From Delftia tsuruhatensis NBRC 16741 (GTDB taxonomy: Bacteria > Pseudomonadota > Gammaproteobacteria > Burkholderiales > Burkholderiaceae_C): a DNA stretch of 54,814 bases. The stretch spans positions 1 through 54,814 of the forward strand of contig NZ_BCTO01000068.1 in NCBI RefSeq assembly GCF_001571325.1, read 5' to 3'. The position numbers and the translations under genes are program-made. Each line of letters begins with the position of its first letter. Within the stretch, counting starts at the first letter, position 1. This document shows, in pieces, positions 8,509 to 17,570 of this stretch. Below the pieces are notes generated by a model, which worked only from the letters and a program-made list of their open reading frames with translations, had not been told where the DNA came from and did not search any database.

Positions 8509-9384
8509 ATGGCCCAGACTGCCGCACCTCGCCCTCCCTGCGTGCCGCCCATTGCGGCCGAATGGACACTGCCCGCGGCCTGGCGCACGCTGGACTTCAT
8601 CTCCGACCTGCACCTGCAGGCCTGCGAGCCCGCCACCGTGCAGGCCTTTCGCCGCTACCTGCACGCCACGCAGGCCGATGCCGTCTTTCTGCTCGGTGAC
8701 CTGTTCGAAGTCTGGGTGGGCGACGACGCCTTGCTGGAGCCCGGCAGTTTCGAGGCCGATTGCGCCGCCACCCTGCGCGAGGCCGCCGCCCGCAGGCCGC
8801 TGTTCTTCATGCAGGGCAACCGCGACTTCCTGACCGGAGCGCAGTTCGATGCGCTGTGCGGCACGACCACGCTGGCCGACCCCACCGTACTCGACTGCGG
8901 CGACCAGCGCATCCTGCTCAGCCATGGCGATGCCCTGTGCCTGGACGATACGGACTACCAGCGCTTTCGCGCCATGGCGCGCTCCGCCGCGTGGCAGGCG
9001 GCCTTCCTGGCGCAGCCGCTGCCGCTGCGCCGCGAGCAGGCACGCGGCATCCGGCAGGAGAGCGAATCGCGCAAACGTGAATCGGCCGGAGCGGACGCAG
9101 CCGCCCCCTCCGCCAGCCACACCGCCGCCATGCCCACCTATGCCGACCTGGATGCCGAGGCCACGCGCAGCTGGCTGCGCGCCGCACGCGCCGCCACCCT
9201 GGTCCACGGCCACACGCACCGCCCGGCCGACCATGAACTGGGCGATGGCCTGCGGCGTGTGGTGCTCAGCGACTGGGATTTGGCAGCCGCCGTGCCGCGC
9301 GCCGAAGTGCTGCGCTGGGAGCAGGGCCAGGGCCTGCGGCGCCTGCCGCTTTCCGAAGTACTTGAACAGGCGCCCCAACGATGA
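8509..9384 (+). CDS. lpxH: UDP-2,3-diacylglucosamine diphosphatase
   Basis: Hydrolyses UDP-2,3-diacylglucosamine to lipid X in lipid A synthesis at the inner membrane. It carries the calcineurin-like metal site: DLH (33-35), GD (63-64), GNRD (103-106), SHGD (138-141) and GHTH (234-237). Length is 291 aa against 240 in E. coli. The excess is an Ala/Pro N-terminus and a charged, low-complexity insert at about 184-208 that replaces part of the helical cap. Start ATG 8509 is chosen because upstream in-frame sequence is unlike the family. Its stop overlaps the mtfA start by 4 bp, implying translational coupling. Confidence 0.93.
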   Translation: MAQTAAPRPPCVPPIAAEWTLPAAWRTLDFISDLHLQACEPATVQAFRRYLHATQADAVFLLGDLFEVWVGDDALLEPGSFEADCAATLREAAARRPLFFMQGNRDFLTGAQFDALCGTTTLADPTVLDCGDQRILLSHGDALCLDDTDYQRFRAMARSAAWQAAFLAQPLPLRREQARGIRQESESRKRESAGADAAAPSASHTAAMPTYADLDAEATRSWLRAARAATLVHGHTHRPADHELGDGLRRVVLSDWDLAAAVPRAEVLRWEQGQGLRRLPLSEVLEQAPQR

Positions 9385-10250
9385 GCCTCTGGCGACAACT
9401 GGGCCACTGGGCCCGGCGGCTGGGCCGCCGCGCACGCTCCGCCGTCTCGCCGGTGCCTGAGATTCCAGCGCCGCTGTGGCTGTCCACGCTGGCCGCCTAC
9501 CCCTTTCTTTCCTCGCTGACGCTGGAGGAGCAATCGAAGCTGCGCGCACTGGCCGCCGTCTTCCTGCAGCGCAAGCGCTTCCACGGCGCGCACGGCCTGC
9601 AAGTGAGCGACGCCATGGCGCTGGAGATTGCCGCCCAGGCCTGCCTGCCACTGCTGCACTGGGGCGAGCCGCAGGGCGCGCTGTCCTGGTATGACGACTT
9701 TGTCGGCATCGTGGTGCACCCGGGCGATGCCGTGGCACGGCGCCAGAGCATGGACGAGGCCGGCGTCATCCACGACTACGACGAAGTGATCATGGGCGAG
9801 GCCATGCATGGCGGCCCCGTCATGCTGAGCTGGCAGGCCATCGGCGCAGGCCGCGGGCCGCATGCCAGCCACCACGGTCACGGCGGCCAGGCCGCCAACG
9901 TGGTGATCCACGAATTCGCCCACAAGATCGACATGCGCAACGGCGGCGCCGATGGCTGCCCGCCCCTGCCGCCCGGTTTCATGGGCAGCGGCTCCGCGCG
10001 CCAGGCCCGCGAGATATGGCAGGCCGCCTGGGCGCCGGCCTACGACGCCTTCCGTGAGCAGATCACCATCGCCGAACGCTTTGGCGGCGAATGGCCCTGG
10101 CTGGACGGCTATGGCGCCACGGCGCCCGCCGAATTCTTCGCCGTGGCCTGCGAAGCCTTCTTCGTGGACCGCGCCCGCTTTGCCCTGGAATTCCCCACGC
10201 TGGAGCCGCTGCTGGCTGCGCTCTTCAAGCCGGCCACCCGTCACCCCTGA
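9381..10250 (+). CDS. mtfA: Zinc-dependent peptidase of the MtfA family
   Basis: 289-residue cytoplasmic metallopeptidase. The zinc motif HEFAH is at 177-181 and is followed by KIDMRNG, as in MtfA. The C-terminal part has the family segment FFAVACEAFFVD, which contains the third ligand Glu. In E. coli, MtfA is an aminopeptidase that binds the Mlc repressor; here only the peptidase role is safe to infer. It starts inside the end of lpxH (ATGA overlap) and its last 10 bp overlap the convergent LysR gene. Confidence 0.9.
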   Translation: MSLWRQLGHWARRLGRRARSAVSPVPEIPAPLWLSTLAAYPFLSSLTLEEQSKLRALAAVFLQRKRFHGAHGLQVSDAMALEIAAQACLPLLHWGEPQGALSWYDDFVGIVVHPGDAVARRQSMDEAGVIHDYDEVIMGEAMHGGPVMLSWQAIGAGRGPHASHHGHGGQAANVVIHEFAHKIDMRNGGADGCPPLPPGFMGSGSARQAREIWQAAWAPAYDAFREQITIAERFGGEWPWLDGYGATAPAEFFAVACEAFFVDRARFALEFPTLEPLLAALFKPATRHP

Positions 10251-11209
10251 TCGGAGCAAACCTCCTTCAGGGCCTGGGCAAACAGGCGCTGCTCCTCGTA
10301 CTGCCCGCCCGCCTTGCGCTCGAACAGGGTGACGGGTGGCAGGGTCCAGCCGAAACGGTGGCGCACAATGCCCACGCCCGCGATGCGCACCAGTTCCTCG
10401 GCAATGTCGGCCGGCACGATGGACACGGCACGCTCATTGGCCGCCACCAGTTCGCCGATCACCTTGGCCGAGAGCGTTTCCACAAACGGCGGCGGCGGCT
10501 CCACGCCCGCGCGCAGAAAAAAGTCGGTGATCTGCTCGCGCATGGGCGTGCGGCGCTGGCCCAGCACCCAGTCAAGCCCCGTGAGTTCGGCCCACTGCAG
10601 AGGCCGGCGCCCCAGCCGCGTGGCCAGGCTGCGGTGGGCGATCAGGCGAGGCTCCTGCTCATAAAGCACGCTGTGCCGTATGCCGCTCATGTCCAGCACG
10701 GCCGAGGCGCGGCCAATCACGCAGTCCAGCTCATGTGCGCGCAACTTTTGCAGCAGGCGGTCGCTGGTGTCCTCATGCAGCGTGACCGTGATGCGCCGGC
10801 CTTGCGGCCGCGTCCTGCCGATGGCCTCGGCCAGCATGCGCGCAGGCAGGAAGGGGATGACACCCACCTGCAGGTGCGCCGCACGCTGCTGCCCCACGGC
10901 CTCGATGTCGTGGGCCCAATGGTCCAGGTCGGCCAGCATGCCCCGGGCGCGCGCCAGCACCAGCGCGCCCAGCTCCGTAGGCTCCATGCCACGCGCAGAA
11001 CGCAGGAACAGCGGCGCGCCGAACAACGACTCCAGCTCGGCCAGGGCCTGGGTCACGGCGGGCTGGCTGGTGGCCATGCGCTCGGCCACGCGGGTCAGCG
11101 TGCCCAGCTCGCTGATGGAGCGCAGCAGCAGCAAATGCTTCATCTTCAGGCGCGTGGCCATGCGGTGGGCCAGTTGGGCAGCGGTCGATGCAGTGGGGTG
11201 TTGCGGCAT
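10241..11209 (-). CDS. LysR-family transcriptional regulator
   Basis: 322 residues with an N-terminal winged helix-turn-helix at about 22-82, containing the LysR signature AERMATSQPAVTQALAELE. A periplasmic-binding-protein-like effector domain follows from about 100. It is divergent from the TauE/SafE gene across 126 bp, the usual arrangement for a LysR protein controlling its neighbour. An effector cannot be told from sequence. An internal ATG at residue 17 or 23 (both before the HTH) could also be the start. Confidence 0.92.
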   Translation of the reverse strand: MPQHPTASTAAQLAHRMATRLKMKHLLLLRSISELGTLTRVAERMATSQPAVTQALAELESLFGAPLFLRSARGMEPTELGALVLARARGMLADLDHWAHDIEAVGQQRAAHLQVGVIPFLPARMLAEAIGRTRPQGRRITVTLHEDTSDRLLQKLRAHELDCVIGRASAVLDMSGIRHSVLYEQEPRLIAHRSLATRLGRRPLQWAELTGLDWVLGQRRTPMREQITDFFLRAGVEPPPPFVETLSAKVIGELVAANERAVSIVPADIAEELVRIAGVGIVRHRFGWTLPPVTLFERKAGGQYEEQRLFAQALKEVCSDQG

Positions 11210-11335
11210 GGCTTCAGGCGTGGCGCGTCATAAGCAAAACCATATTGAACAATAAAAACAAACGAATTTCTGCTTATGCATGCGTTCCAGAATTCCGGCG
11301 TCTTGCACACCCAGAACGAAAGGACCAGGCAGACC

Positions 11336-12091
11336 ATGGATGGCATGTTTTTCATCATCGCGCTGGGCGCGGCGGCGGCCGGATTCGTGCAGGGCCTGTC
11401 GGGCTTTGCCTTCGGCATGGTGGCCATGTCGTTCTGGGCCTGGGTGCTGGAGCCGCGCGATGCGGCCGTGCTCACCGTCTTCGGCTCGCTGCTGGGCCAG
11501 GTGCTGTCGGCCATCACCGTGCGGCGCGGGTTTGCGCTGGCAAAGCTGCTGCCCTTCATCCTGGGCGGTCTTGCCGGCATACCCCTGGGTGTCTTGCTGC
11601 TGCCGCACCTGGACATGGCCTGGTTCAAGGCCTTGCTGGGCGGCATGCTGGTGCTGTGGTGCCCGGTGATGCTGCTGTCGGCCCGCCTGCCCAGGCTGGC
11701 GCGCGGCGGCAGTGTGGCAGACGGCGCCGTGGGCCTGGCGGGCGGCGTGATGGGCGGACTGGGCGGCTTCACGGGCACGCTGCCCACGCTGTGGTGCACG
11801 CTGCGCGGCTACCCCAAGGATGAGCAGCGCTCGGTCATCCAGAACTTCAACCTGTCCATGCTGGCCGTGACCATGGCCACCTACCTGGGCACCGGCATGG
11901 TCGCGCGCAGCATGCTGCCGCTGTTCGCCATCGTGGCGCCGGCCATGCTCATTCCATCGCTGCTGGGCTCCAGGCTGTATATCGGCATCAGCGAGATGCG
12001 TTTCCGGCAGATCGTGCTGGGCCTGCTGTGCCTGTCCGGCGTGGCGCTGCTGGCCTCCTCGGTGCCGGTGCTGCTGCAGCGCGCGGGCTGA
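11336..12091 (+). CDS. TauE/SafE family sulfite/anion exporter
   Basis: 251-residue inner-membrane protein with about eight hydrophobic segments and the family start GAAAAGFVQGLSGFAFGMVAMSFWAW. Members export sulfite, sulfoacetate or related anions. The start at 11336 is chosen because the membrane domain begins at once and AAGGA lies upstream; an in-frame ATG at 11276 would add 20 residues. It is divergent from a LysR gene and convergent with a TsdA-like pentaheme cytochrome, which supports a sulfur-compound role. This is context only. Confidence 0.85.
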   Translation: MDGMFFIIALGAAAAGFVQGLSGFAFGMVAMSFWAWVLEPRDAAVLTVFGSLLGQVLSAITVRRGFALAKLLPFILGGLAGIPLGVLLLPHLDMAWFKALLGGMLVLWCPVMLLSARLPRLARGGSVADGAVGLAGGVMGGLGGFTGTLPTLWCTLRGYPKDEQRSVIQNFNLSMLAVTMATYLGTGMVARSMLPLFAIVAPAMLIPSLLGSRLYIGISEMRFRQIVLGLLCLSGVALLASSVPVLLQRAG

Positions 12092-12245
12092 GCGCCCCGA
12101 ACGCGCTGCCGGGAAGGCCTGGAACCAAGCCTGCCGGCTGCAGCAGATGGCCAGGCAACGGCAGCAACACGTGCAGGGGCTGGGCAATGAACTGGCCACC
12201 GCCAAGAAGGATCTGCAGCGCGCGCAAGACTGGGCACTGCCCTCG

Positions 12246-12282
12246 AAAAAAGGCGGGGCAGGAATCGCTCCCTGCCCCGCCT
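12246..12282 (-). terminator. Rho-independent terminator after the pentaheme cytochrome gene
   Basis: A 12-bp perfect GC-rich stem (12251-12262 with 12271-12282, 8-nt loop) is followed on the minus strand by a run of T residues (A run at 12246-12250). It lies about 50 bp beyond the stop codon. Confidence 0.9.
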
Positions 12283-12332
12283 TCAGGCGCCCGCCGCGTG
12301 GCGGGAACGCCTTCTTCTCCCTCGATGGCGCA

Positions 12333-14513
12333 TCAGTACCGCGCGTCGGCCGGCTTCTTGTCCTTGGGCCAGTCCTTGTGCTTGTTGGCAAAGTCCGGGC
12401 GCGGCTGGTGGCTGAAGTACTCGGCCACGTCCACGGCCTCCTGGTCGCTGAGGCCGCCCTGGCCCAGCGGGAAATTGCCATGGAAGGCGATGGGCATGTT
12501 GCGCTTGACGAAGGCCGCTGCCGTATAGGTGCGCGCCATGCCTGCACCGATGTTGAAGGACTGGTCACCCCACAGCGGCGGATAGACCCACTGTCCCTTG
12601 GCGTTTTTCACGCCTTCGCCCTCGCCGCCATGGCAGACCGCGCACTGGGCCGCATAGATCTTCTTGCCGTTGTCCACGTTGGGCACGATGGACTGGCTGA
12701 TCTTGCCCACGCCCCGGCCTTCGACCTTGTCCTCGGGCTTGGTTTCGCGGCGCATCCAGTCGAAGTAGGCGACCATGGCCCTGATCTCGTCGGACTCCAG
12801 CGGCAGCGGCTTGCCGTTCATGGAGCGCAGGAAGCAGCCATTGATGCGGTCCTCCAGCGTGATGACGCGGCCCGCGCGCGGCGCATAGCCGGGGAAGAAG
12901 GCCGAGACACCGATGTAGGGCGAACCATCGGCCACCGTGCCCGCGTTCAGGTGGCAGCTGGCGCAGTTCAGCGCGTTGCCCACATTCCTGGGCAGCAGGT
13001 CGCGCGTCTCAATGTTCAGGCGGGCGCCGTAGACCAGTTGCTTCGCATTGGATTCGTCCAGCATGGCGGCCAGGCGCGGCGTCTCGAAGGGGCGTGCGCT
13101 TTCGCCCTTGGCATCGAGCTGCTTGCGCATGGATTGCACCTCCCTGGCATGGATCTCGCGCGCATCGGCACGGCCCCAGCTCCTGCGGGCGAAGTTGAGG
13201 ATGTCGGCGATCTCTGCATCCTTGAGCTGTGCGAAGGCGGGCATGGTCAGCGGCCGGGCGTGGCTTTGCGTGACGGGCGCCTTCCAGCCCGCCAGCATCA
13301 GATGGATCAGCGTGGACGGGTCCTGCGACTGCAGCGAGAAATTGCCGGCCAGTGGCGGGAACACGTCCTTCACGCCGCCGCCATCGGCACGGTGGCAGTC
13401 GGCGCAGAACTGCAGATAGCCCAGGCCGCCCCGGCTGGCGTAGAGATCGGCAGGCACGTCGGAAGACACTGCCGACGTGGCGGACGGCGCATGCCCGGAG
13501 GCCTGCGACGCCGGATGCGGGGCGATGACCGGCCCCGGCCCCTGGGCCACCTGCATGGGCAGGTCGTTCTTGCCTGCGGGCAGCGACTTCAGATAGATGC
13601 CGATGGCCAACAGGTCCTCGTCACTCATGTACTGGGTGCTGTGCTGGACCACATCGACCATGTTGCCGGAGACCGTGCCGTGGCTGTTGCGCCCGGTCTT
13701 GAGCAACCGGGCGGTCTCCTCGGGTGTCCACAGGTCGCGCAGGCTCAGTGCGCGCCAGTTCTCCACGGTCTCGCCGGCCAGGAAGTACTCGCCCTTGCGG
13801 CCCTCGCCGGTCATGGTCTTTTCCTGGAAGCCCACGCCGCGCGGCGTATGGCAGGCGCCGCAGTGGCCCAGGCCCTGCACCAGGTAGGCGCCCCGGTTCC
13901 ACTGGGCAGTTTGCTGCGGTTGGGGCTGGAAGGGCTTGTCATCCAGAAACACCCAGTTCCACAGCGCCAGGCCCCAGCGCTGGTTGAAGGGAAAGCCCAG
14001 GTCGGACTCCTTGTTGGCCGCCTTCACGGGCGCCACGCCCTGCAGCAGATAGGCGTACAGGGCCTGCATGTCCTCGGCCGTCATCTTGGCGTAGGAGGGA
14101 TAGGGCATGGCCGGGTACATGTTGCGGCCATCGGCCGCCACGCCCTTGCGCATGGCGCGGTCGAACTGCTCGAAGCTGTATTTGCCCATGCCCGTATCGG
14201 CGTCGGGCGAGATATTGGTGGAATAGATCTTGCCGAATGGCGTCTCCAGCGCCAGGCCACCGCCCATGGGCTGTGTTTTATTTCCGGTATGGCAGGCCAC
14301 GCAATCACCGAGTCGCGCGATATAACGGCCACGGTCTACCAGGGTTCTTTGCTCGGCGGTCAGGTCCGCCGCATAGTCGGCGGGCAGGTCATCGATGATC
14401 TGCGGCATTTCCGCATGATCCACCTCGGGCGCCGGCGCCGAGATGGCGAGCTGCCATGCGGCAGCCGACAGCACGGCCACGCACAGCAGGCCTTGCTTGA
14501 GCGAGAGTTTCAT
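12333..14513 (-). CDS. Pentaheme c-type cytochrome: AdhB-like triheme part fused to a TsdA-like diheme part
   Basis: 726 residues with a signal peptide (about 1-26), so periplasmic. Five CXXCH heme sites are visible at residues 71-75, 218-222, 370-374, 517-521 and 624-628. Residues 30-450 resemble the triheme cytochrome subunit of membrane alcohol/gluconate dehydrogenases (AdhB type). Residues 480-726 resemble thiosulfate dehydrogenase TsdA, including the RINGCF-RSMNGKPLP block. Its Cys560 corresponds to the cysteine that ligates the active-site heme in TsdA, and an NMP motif near 672 could supply a Met ligand. Likely reaction: interconversion of thiosulfate and tetrathionate, with electrons passed through the N-terminal hemes. 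TsdB-TsdA fusions are known, but TsdB is a diheme c4-type cytochrome, so this arrangement looks different. Confidence 0.85.
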   Translation of the reverse strand: MKLSLKQGLLCVAVLSAAAWQLAISAPAPEVDHAEMPQIIDDLPADYAADLTAEQRTLVDRGRYIARLGDCVACHTGNKTQPMGGGLALETPFGKIYSTNISPDADTGMGKYSFEQFDRAMRKGVAADGRNMYPAMPYPSYAKMTAEDMQALYAYLLQGVAPVKAANKESDLGFPFNQRWGLALWNWVFLDDKPFQPQPQQTAQWNRGAYLVQGLGHCGACHTPRGVGFQEKTMTGEGRKGEYFLAGETVENWRALSLRDLWTPEETARLLKTGRNSHGTVSGNMVDVVQHSTQYMSDEDLLAIGIYLKSLPAGKNDLPMQVAQGPGPVIAPHPASQASGHAPSATSAVSSDVPADLYASRGGLGYLQFCADCHRADGGGVKDVFPPLAGNFSLQSQDPSTLIHLMLAGWKAPVTQSHARPLTMPAFAQLKDAEIADILNFARRSWGRADAREIHAREVQSMRKQLDAKGESARPFETPRLAAMLDESNAKQLVYGARLNIETRDLLPRNVGNALNCASCHLNAGTVADGSPYIGVSAFFPGYAPRAGRVITLEDRINGCFLRSMNGKPLPLESDEIRAMVAYFDWMRRETKPEDKVEGRGVGKISQSIVPNVDNGKKIYAAQCAVCHGGEGEGVKNAKGQWVYPPLWGDQSFNIGAGMARTYTAAAFVKRNMPIAFHGNFPLGQGGLSDQEAVDVAEYFSHQPRPDFANKHKDWPKDKKPADARY

Positions 14514-14835
14514 CGTCTTCTATCCCGTGAAATAAATTATTATTGAAAGAGAAAATCGGATATTGACGAGATATTCCACCCAACGCATGCAACCATTGCA
14601 GCAAATATCAATCTCTTTGCGCAATATCTTCTTATATATACAAATTCTAGTGGAATCACCCTATTTTTTGATGCAAGCCGACGAAAAAGATAAGCCACTT
14701 GCGCATTTAACGCGGGCTTAATCCATCCACAGGAAAAGTGGCGGCGCAAATGGGGGAGCAGCCATGCAAAGCGGCCCCGCGAAGGGGCCGCCATGTGTAC
14801 ATCCCGGGGATGCCGGGTGCGTGGAAAGGCTCGGC
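14514..14835. other. AT-rich intergenic region upstream of the cytochrome gene
   Basis: 322 bp without a gene. Positions 14520-14700 are far more AT-rich than the surrounding coding DNA and on the minus strand contain TAGAAT and TATATAA elements, suggesting that the cytochrome promoter lies here; no convincing -35 could be fixed. The part near 14771-14791 holds a hairpin linked to the end of the E1 gene. Confidence 0.5.
14771..14791 (-). terminator. Hairpin after the E1 gene
   Basis: An 8-bp perfect GC stem (14771-14778 with 14784-14791, 5-nt loop) lies 45 bp past the E1 stop codon on the minus strand. Only TTT follows, so termination efficiency is uncertain. Confidence 0.5.
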
Positions 14836-17466
14836 TCAACCTGGCTGGATCATCCGGCGCGCAGCCTGCGCCACGCTGTGTGCATCCACCCCAAAGTAGC
14901 CGCGCAGCGCCGCACGCGTGTCGCTGCGGCCGAAGCCGTCCGTGCCCAGCGTGAGGAAACGGCGGCCTGCGGGCAGGAAGGCGCGCACGGTCTCGGGCAC
15001 CGCGCGCACATAGTCGGTGGCGGCAATCACCGGGCCCTGCGTACCTTGCAGCAGCTGCGCGATCCAGGGCTGGCCAGGTGCCTCGCCCGCCAGCATGCGC
15101 TGCTCGCAGGCCACGCCATCGCGCGCCAGCTCGCTCCAGCTGGTCACGCTGACCACGGTGGCGGCCATGCCCTCGCTGGCCAATTGCTCGGCGGCCTTGA
15201 GCACTTCGGTGAGGATGGCGCCCGATCCCAGCAAGGTGACATGCTGCGTGGCACGGTCCGCATCGCCAAAGCGGCTGAACACATAGGCGCCGCGCAGCAC
15301 GCCTTCGGCAGCGCCTGCGGGCAGGTCGGGCTGGGCATAGTTCTCGTTCATCAGCGTGACGTAGTAGAAGACATCGCGCTGCTCGACCAGCATCTCGCGC
15401 ATGCCGGCGTCCAGGATCACGGCGAGTTCGCCGGCATGCGCAGGGTCCCAGGCCTTGCAGTTGGGAATGGTGGCCGCCACCAGATGGCTGGAGCCGTCCT
15501 GGTGCTGCAGGCCTTCTCCGCCCAGCGTGGTGCGGCCCGAGGTGGCGCCCAGCAAAAAGCCGCGCGCCCGCTGGTCGGCCGCCGCCCAGATGGCGTCGCC
15601 CACGCGCTGGAAGCCGAACATGGAGTAGTAGATGTAGAACGGAAGCATGGCCAGGCCGTGCACGCTGTAGCTGGTGGCCGCCGCCGTCCAGCTGGCAATG
15701 GCGCCGGCCTCGCTGATTCCCTCCTCCAGGATCTGGCCGTCCAGCGCCTCGCGGTAGGACAGCACCGAGCCGATGTCCTCGGGCGCGTAGCGCTGGCCCA
15801 GGCTGCTGTAGATGCCCACCTGCTTGAACAGGTTGGCCATGCCGAAGGTGCGCGCCTCGTCGGCCACGATGGGCACGATGCGCGGGCCCAGCTGCGCATC
15901 CTTGAGCAGGCTGCCCAGCATGCGCACAAAGGCCATGGTGGTGCTCATTTCCTTGCCGGCAGGCGCCAGCGCGAACTGGGCGTATTGCTCCAGCGCTGGA
16001 ACGGGCACGCGGTCGCACACCGTTTCGCGGCGCGGCAGTGCGCCGCCCAGGGCCGTTCGGCGCTCGCGCAGGTACTGCATCTCGGCACTGTCATCGGCAG
16101 GCTTGTGGAAGGCCAGGCCCTTGGCCTGCTCGTCGCTCAGCGGCAGGTTGAAGCGGTTGCGGAACTCGATCAGGTCGGTCTCGTCCAGCTTCTTCTGGCT
16201 GTGCGTGGTCATCTTGCCCTGCCCGGCCGAGCCCATGCCGTAGCCCTTCTTGGTATGGGCCAGGATCACCGTGGGCTGGCCGCGATGGGCGGCAGCCGCT
16301 GCATAGGCCGCATGGATCTTCACCAGATCATGGCCGCCGCGCTTCAAGCGGTCGATCTGCTCGTCCGTCAGGCCCTGGGCCAGGGCGGCGAGCTCGGGGT
16401 TCTGTCCAAAGAAATGCTCGCGGTTGTAGCGGCCGTCCTTGGCGGCGAAGGTCTGCATCTGCCCGTCCACCGTGCCGCCCAGCGTGCGTGCCAGGGTGCC
16501 GGTGATGTCGCGAGCCAACAGCCCGTCCCAGTCGCTGCCCCACAGCAGCTTGACCACGTTCCAGCCCGCGCCGGCGAACAGCCGCTCCAGTTCATCGACG
16601 ATGCGGCCGTTGCCGCGCACCGGGCCGTCCAGGCGCTGCAGATTGCAGTTGACCACCCAGACCAGGTTGTCCAGCCCCTCGCGCGCGGCCAGCGTGAGGG
16701 CACTCATGCTTTCGGGCTCGTCCATCTCGCCGTCGCCGAACACGCCCCAGACCTTGCGCTCCTGGCAGTCCAGCAGGCGGCGGTGCGTGAGATAGCGCAT
16801 GAAGCGCGCGTGGTAGATGCTGCTGATGGGGCCTATGCCCATGGAGCCCGTCGGGAACTGCCAGAAATCGGGCATCAGCCAGGGATGGGGATAGCTGGAC
16901 AGGCCTTGCGCGCCAGCGGCCGGCGCGCTGATCTCCTGGCGATAGTGCTGCAGGTCCTGCTCGCTCAGCCGCCCTTCCAGGAAGGCGCGCGCATACACGC
17001 CGGGGGCGCTGTGCGGCTGGAAGAACACCAGGTCGCCCCGGTGCTGGCCCGGCGCCAGCCCCTCCCGGGCATGGAAGAAATGGTTGAACCCGGTCTCGAA
17101 CAGGTCGGCCGCGCTGGCGTAGCTGGCGATGTGCCCGCCCAGCTCGCCATAGGCCTGGTTGGCGCGCACCACCATGGCCAGCGCGTTCCAGCGCATGATG
17201 GACGCGAGCCGCTCCTCCATGGCCAGGTCGCCCGGAAACACCGGCTGCTGCTGCGCGGCCACGGTGTTCACATAGGGCGTATTCAGGTCGGGCTGCCAGC
17301 CCAGGCGCTGCTCGCGCGCCATGCGCGCCAGCTCTTCGAGCACGAAGCGCGCGCGCTGCGGCCCCTCGGTGGCGACCAGGGCCGCGAAGGCCTCCCGCCA
17401 TTCGGTGGTTTCCTGGGGATCGGTATCGATATCGGCCAGCGTGGCCAGCGGCGTGGGTGCGTTCAT
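14836..17466 (-). CDS. AceE-type 2-oxoacid dehydrogenase E1 (pyruvate or 2-oxobutyrate specific)
   Basis: 876-residue homodimeric E1, thiamine-diphosphate dependent, which decarboxylates a 2-oxoacid and acylates the lipoyl group of E2. The TPP/Mg motif is clear: GDGEMDEPES followed by VVNCNLQRLDGPVRGNG. Length fits AceE (about 890). No E2 or E3 gene is adjacent, unlike a normal pdh operon, and the gene is divergent from an Lrp/AsnC regulator. That arrangement matches mdeB/mdeR of Pseudomonas, where the E1 uses 2-oxobutyrate from methionine, but no methionine gamma-lyase gene is present. Substrate therefore remains open. Start ATG 17466 removes an atypical 26-residue upstream extension. Confidence 0.9.
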   Translation of the reverse strand: MNAPTPLATLADIDTDPQETTEWREAFAALVATEGPQRARFVLEELARMAREQRLGWQPDLNTPYVNTVAAQQQPVFPGDLAMEERLASIMRWNALAMVVRANQAYGELGGHIASYASAADLFETGFNHFFHAREGLAPGQHRGDLVFFQPHSAPGVYARAFLEGRLSEQDLQHYRQEISAPAAGAQGLSSYPHPWLMPDFWQFPTGSMGIGPISSIYHARFMRYLTHRRLLDCQERKVWGVFGDGEMDEPESMSALTLAAREGLDNLVWVVNCNLQRLDGPVRGNGRIVDELERLFAGAGWNVVKLLWGSDWDGLLARDITGTLARTLGGTVDGQMQTFAAKDGRYNREHFFGQNPELAALAQGLTDEQIDRLKRGGHDLVKIHAAYAAAAAHRGQPTVILAHTKKGYGMGSAGQGKMTTHSQKKLDETDLIEFRNRFNLPLSDEQAKGLAFHKPADDSAEMQYLRERRTALGGALPRRETVCDRVPVPALEQYAQFALAPAGKEMSTTMAFVRMLGSLLKDAQLGPRIVPIVADEARTFGMANLFKQVGIYSSLGQRYAPEDIGSVLSYREALDGQILEEGISEAGAIASWTAAATSYSVHGLAMLPFYIYYSMFGFQRVGDAIWAAADQRARGFLLGATSGRTTLGGEGLQHQDGSSHLVAATIPNCKAWDPAHAGELAVILDAGMREMLVEQRDVFYYVTLMNENYAQPDLPAGAAEGVLRGAYVFSRFGDADRATQHVTLLGSGAILTEVLKAAEQLASEGMAATVVSVTSWSELARDGVACEQRMLAGEAPGQPWIAQLLQGTQGPVIAATDYVRAVPETVRAFLPAGRRFLTLGTDGFGRSDTRAALRGYFGVDAHSVAQAARRMIQPG

Positions 17467-17490
17467 GCCCGCCACTTTAGGACTGGCGGA

Positions 17491-17552
17491 CCGGCATGAG
17501 CAGCCGTTCATGGATAAGGGAAACGCCATATTCCAGCATTTCATGCCGGCAT
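17491..17552. promoter_or_regulatory. Possible Lrp-type operator in the E1/Lrp divergent region
   Basis: The 104-bp divergent spacer contains a perfect 10-bp palindrome ATGCCGGCAT (17543-17552). A second copy of its CCGGCAT half lies at 17491-17497, with starts about 55 bp apart, near five helical turns. Lrp family proteins often bind phased sites between themselves and a divergent target. Assignment is by position only. Confidence 0.3.
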
Positions 17553-17570
17553 CTACATAAAATCCGGCAC

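Noticed and set aside
14540..16018. 492-codon frame overlapping the E1 gene on the same strand
   Set aside because: Out-of-frame shadow of the E1 coding region, continuing into AT-rich intergenic DNA with no plausible start.
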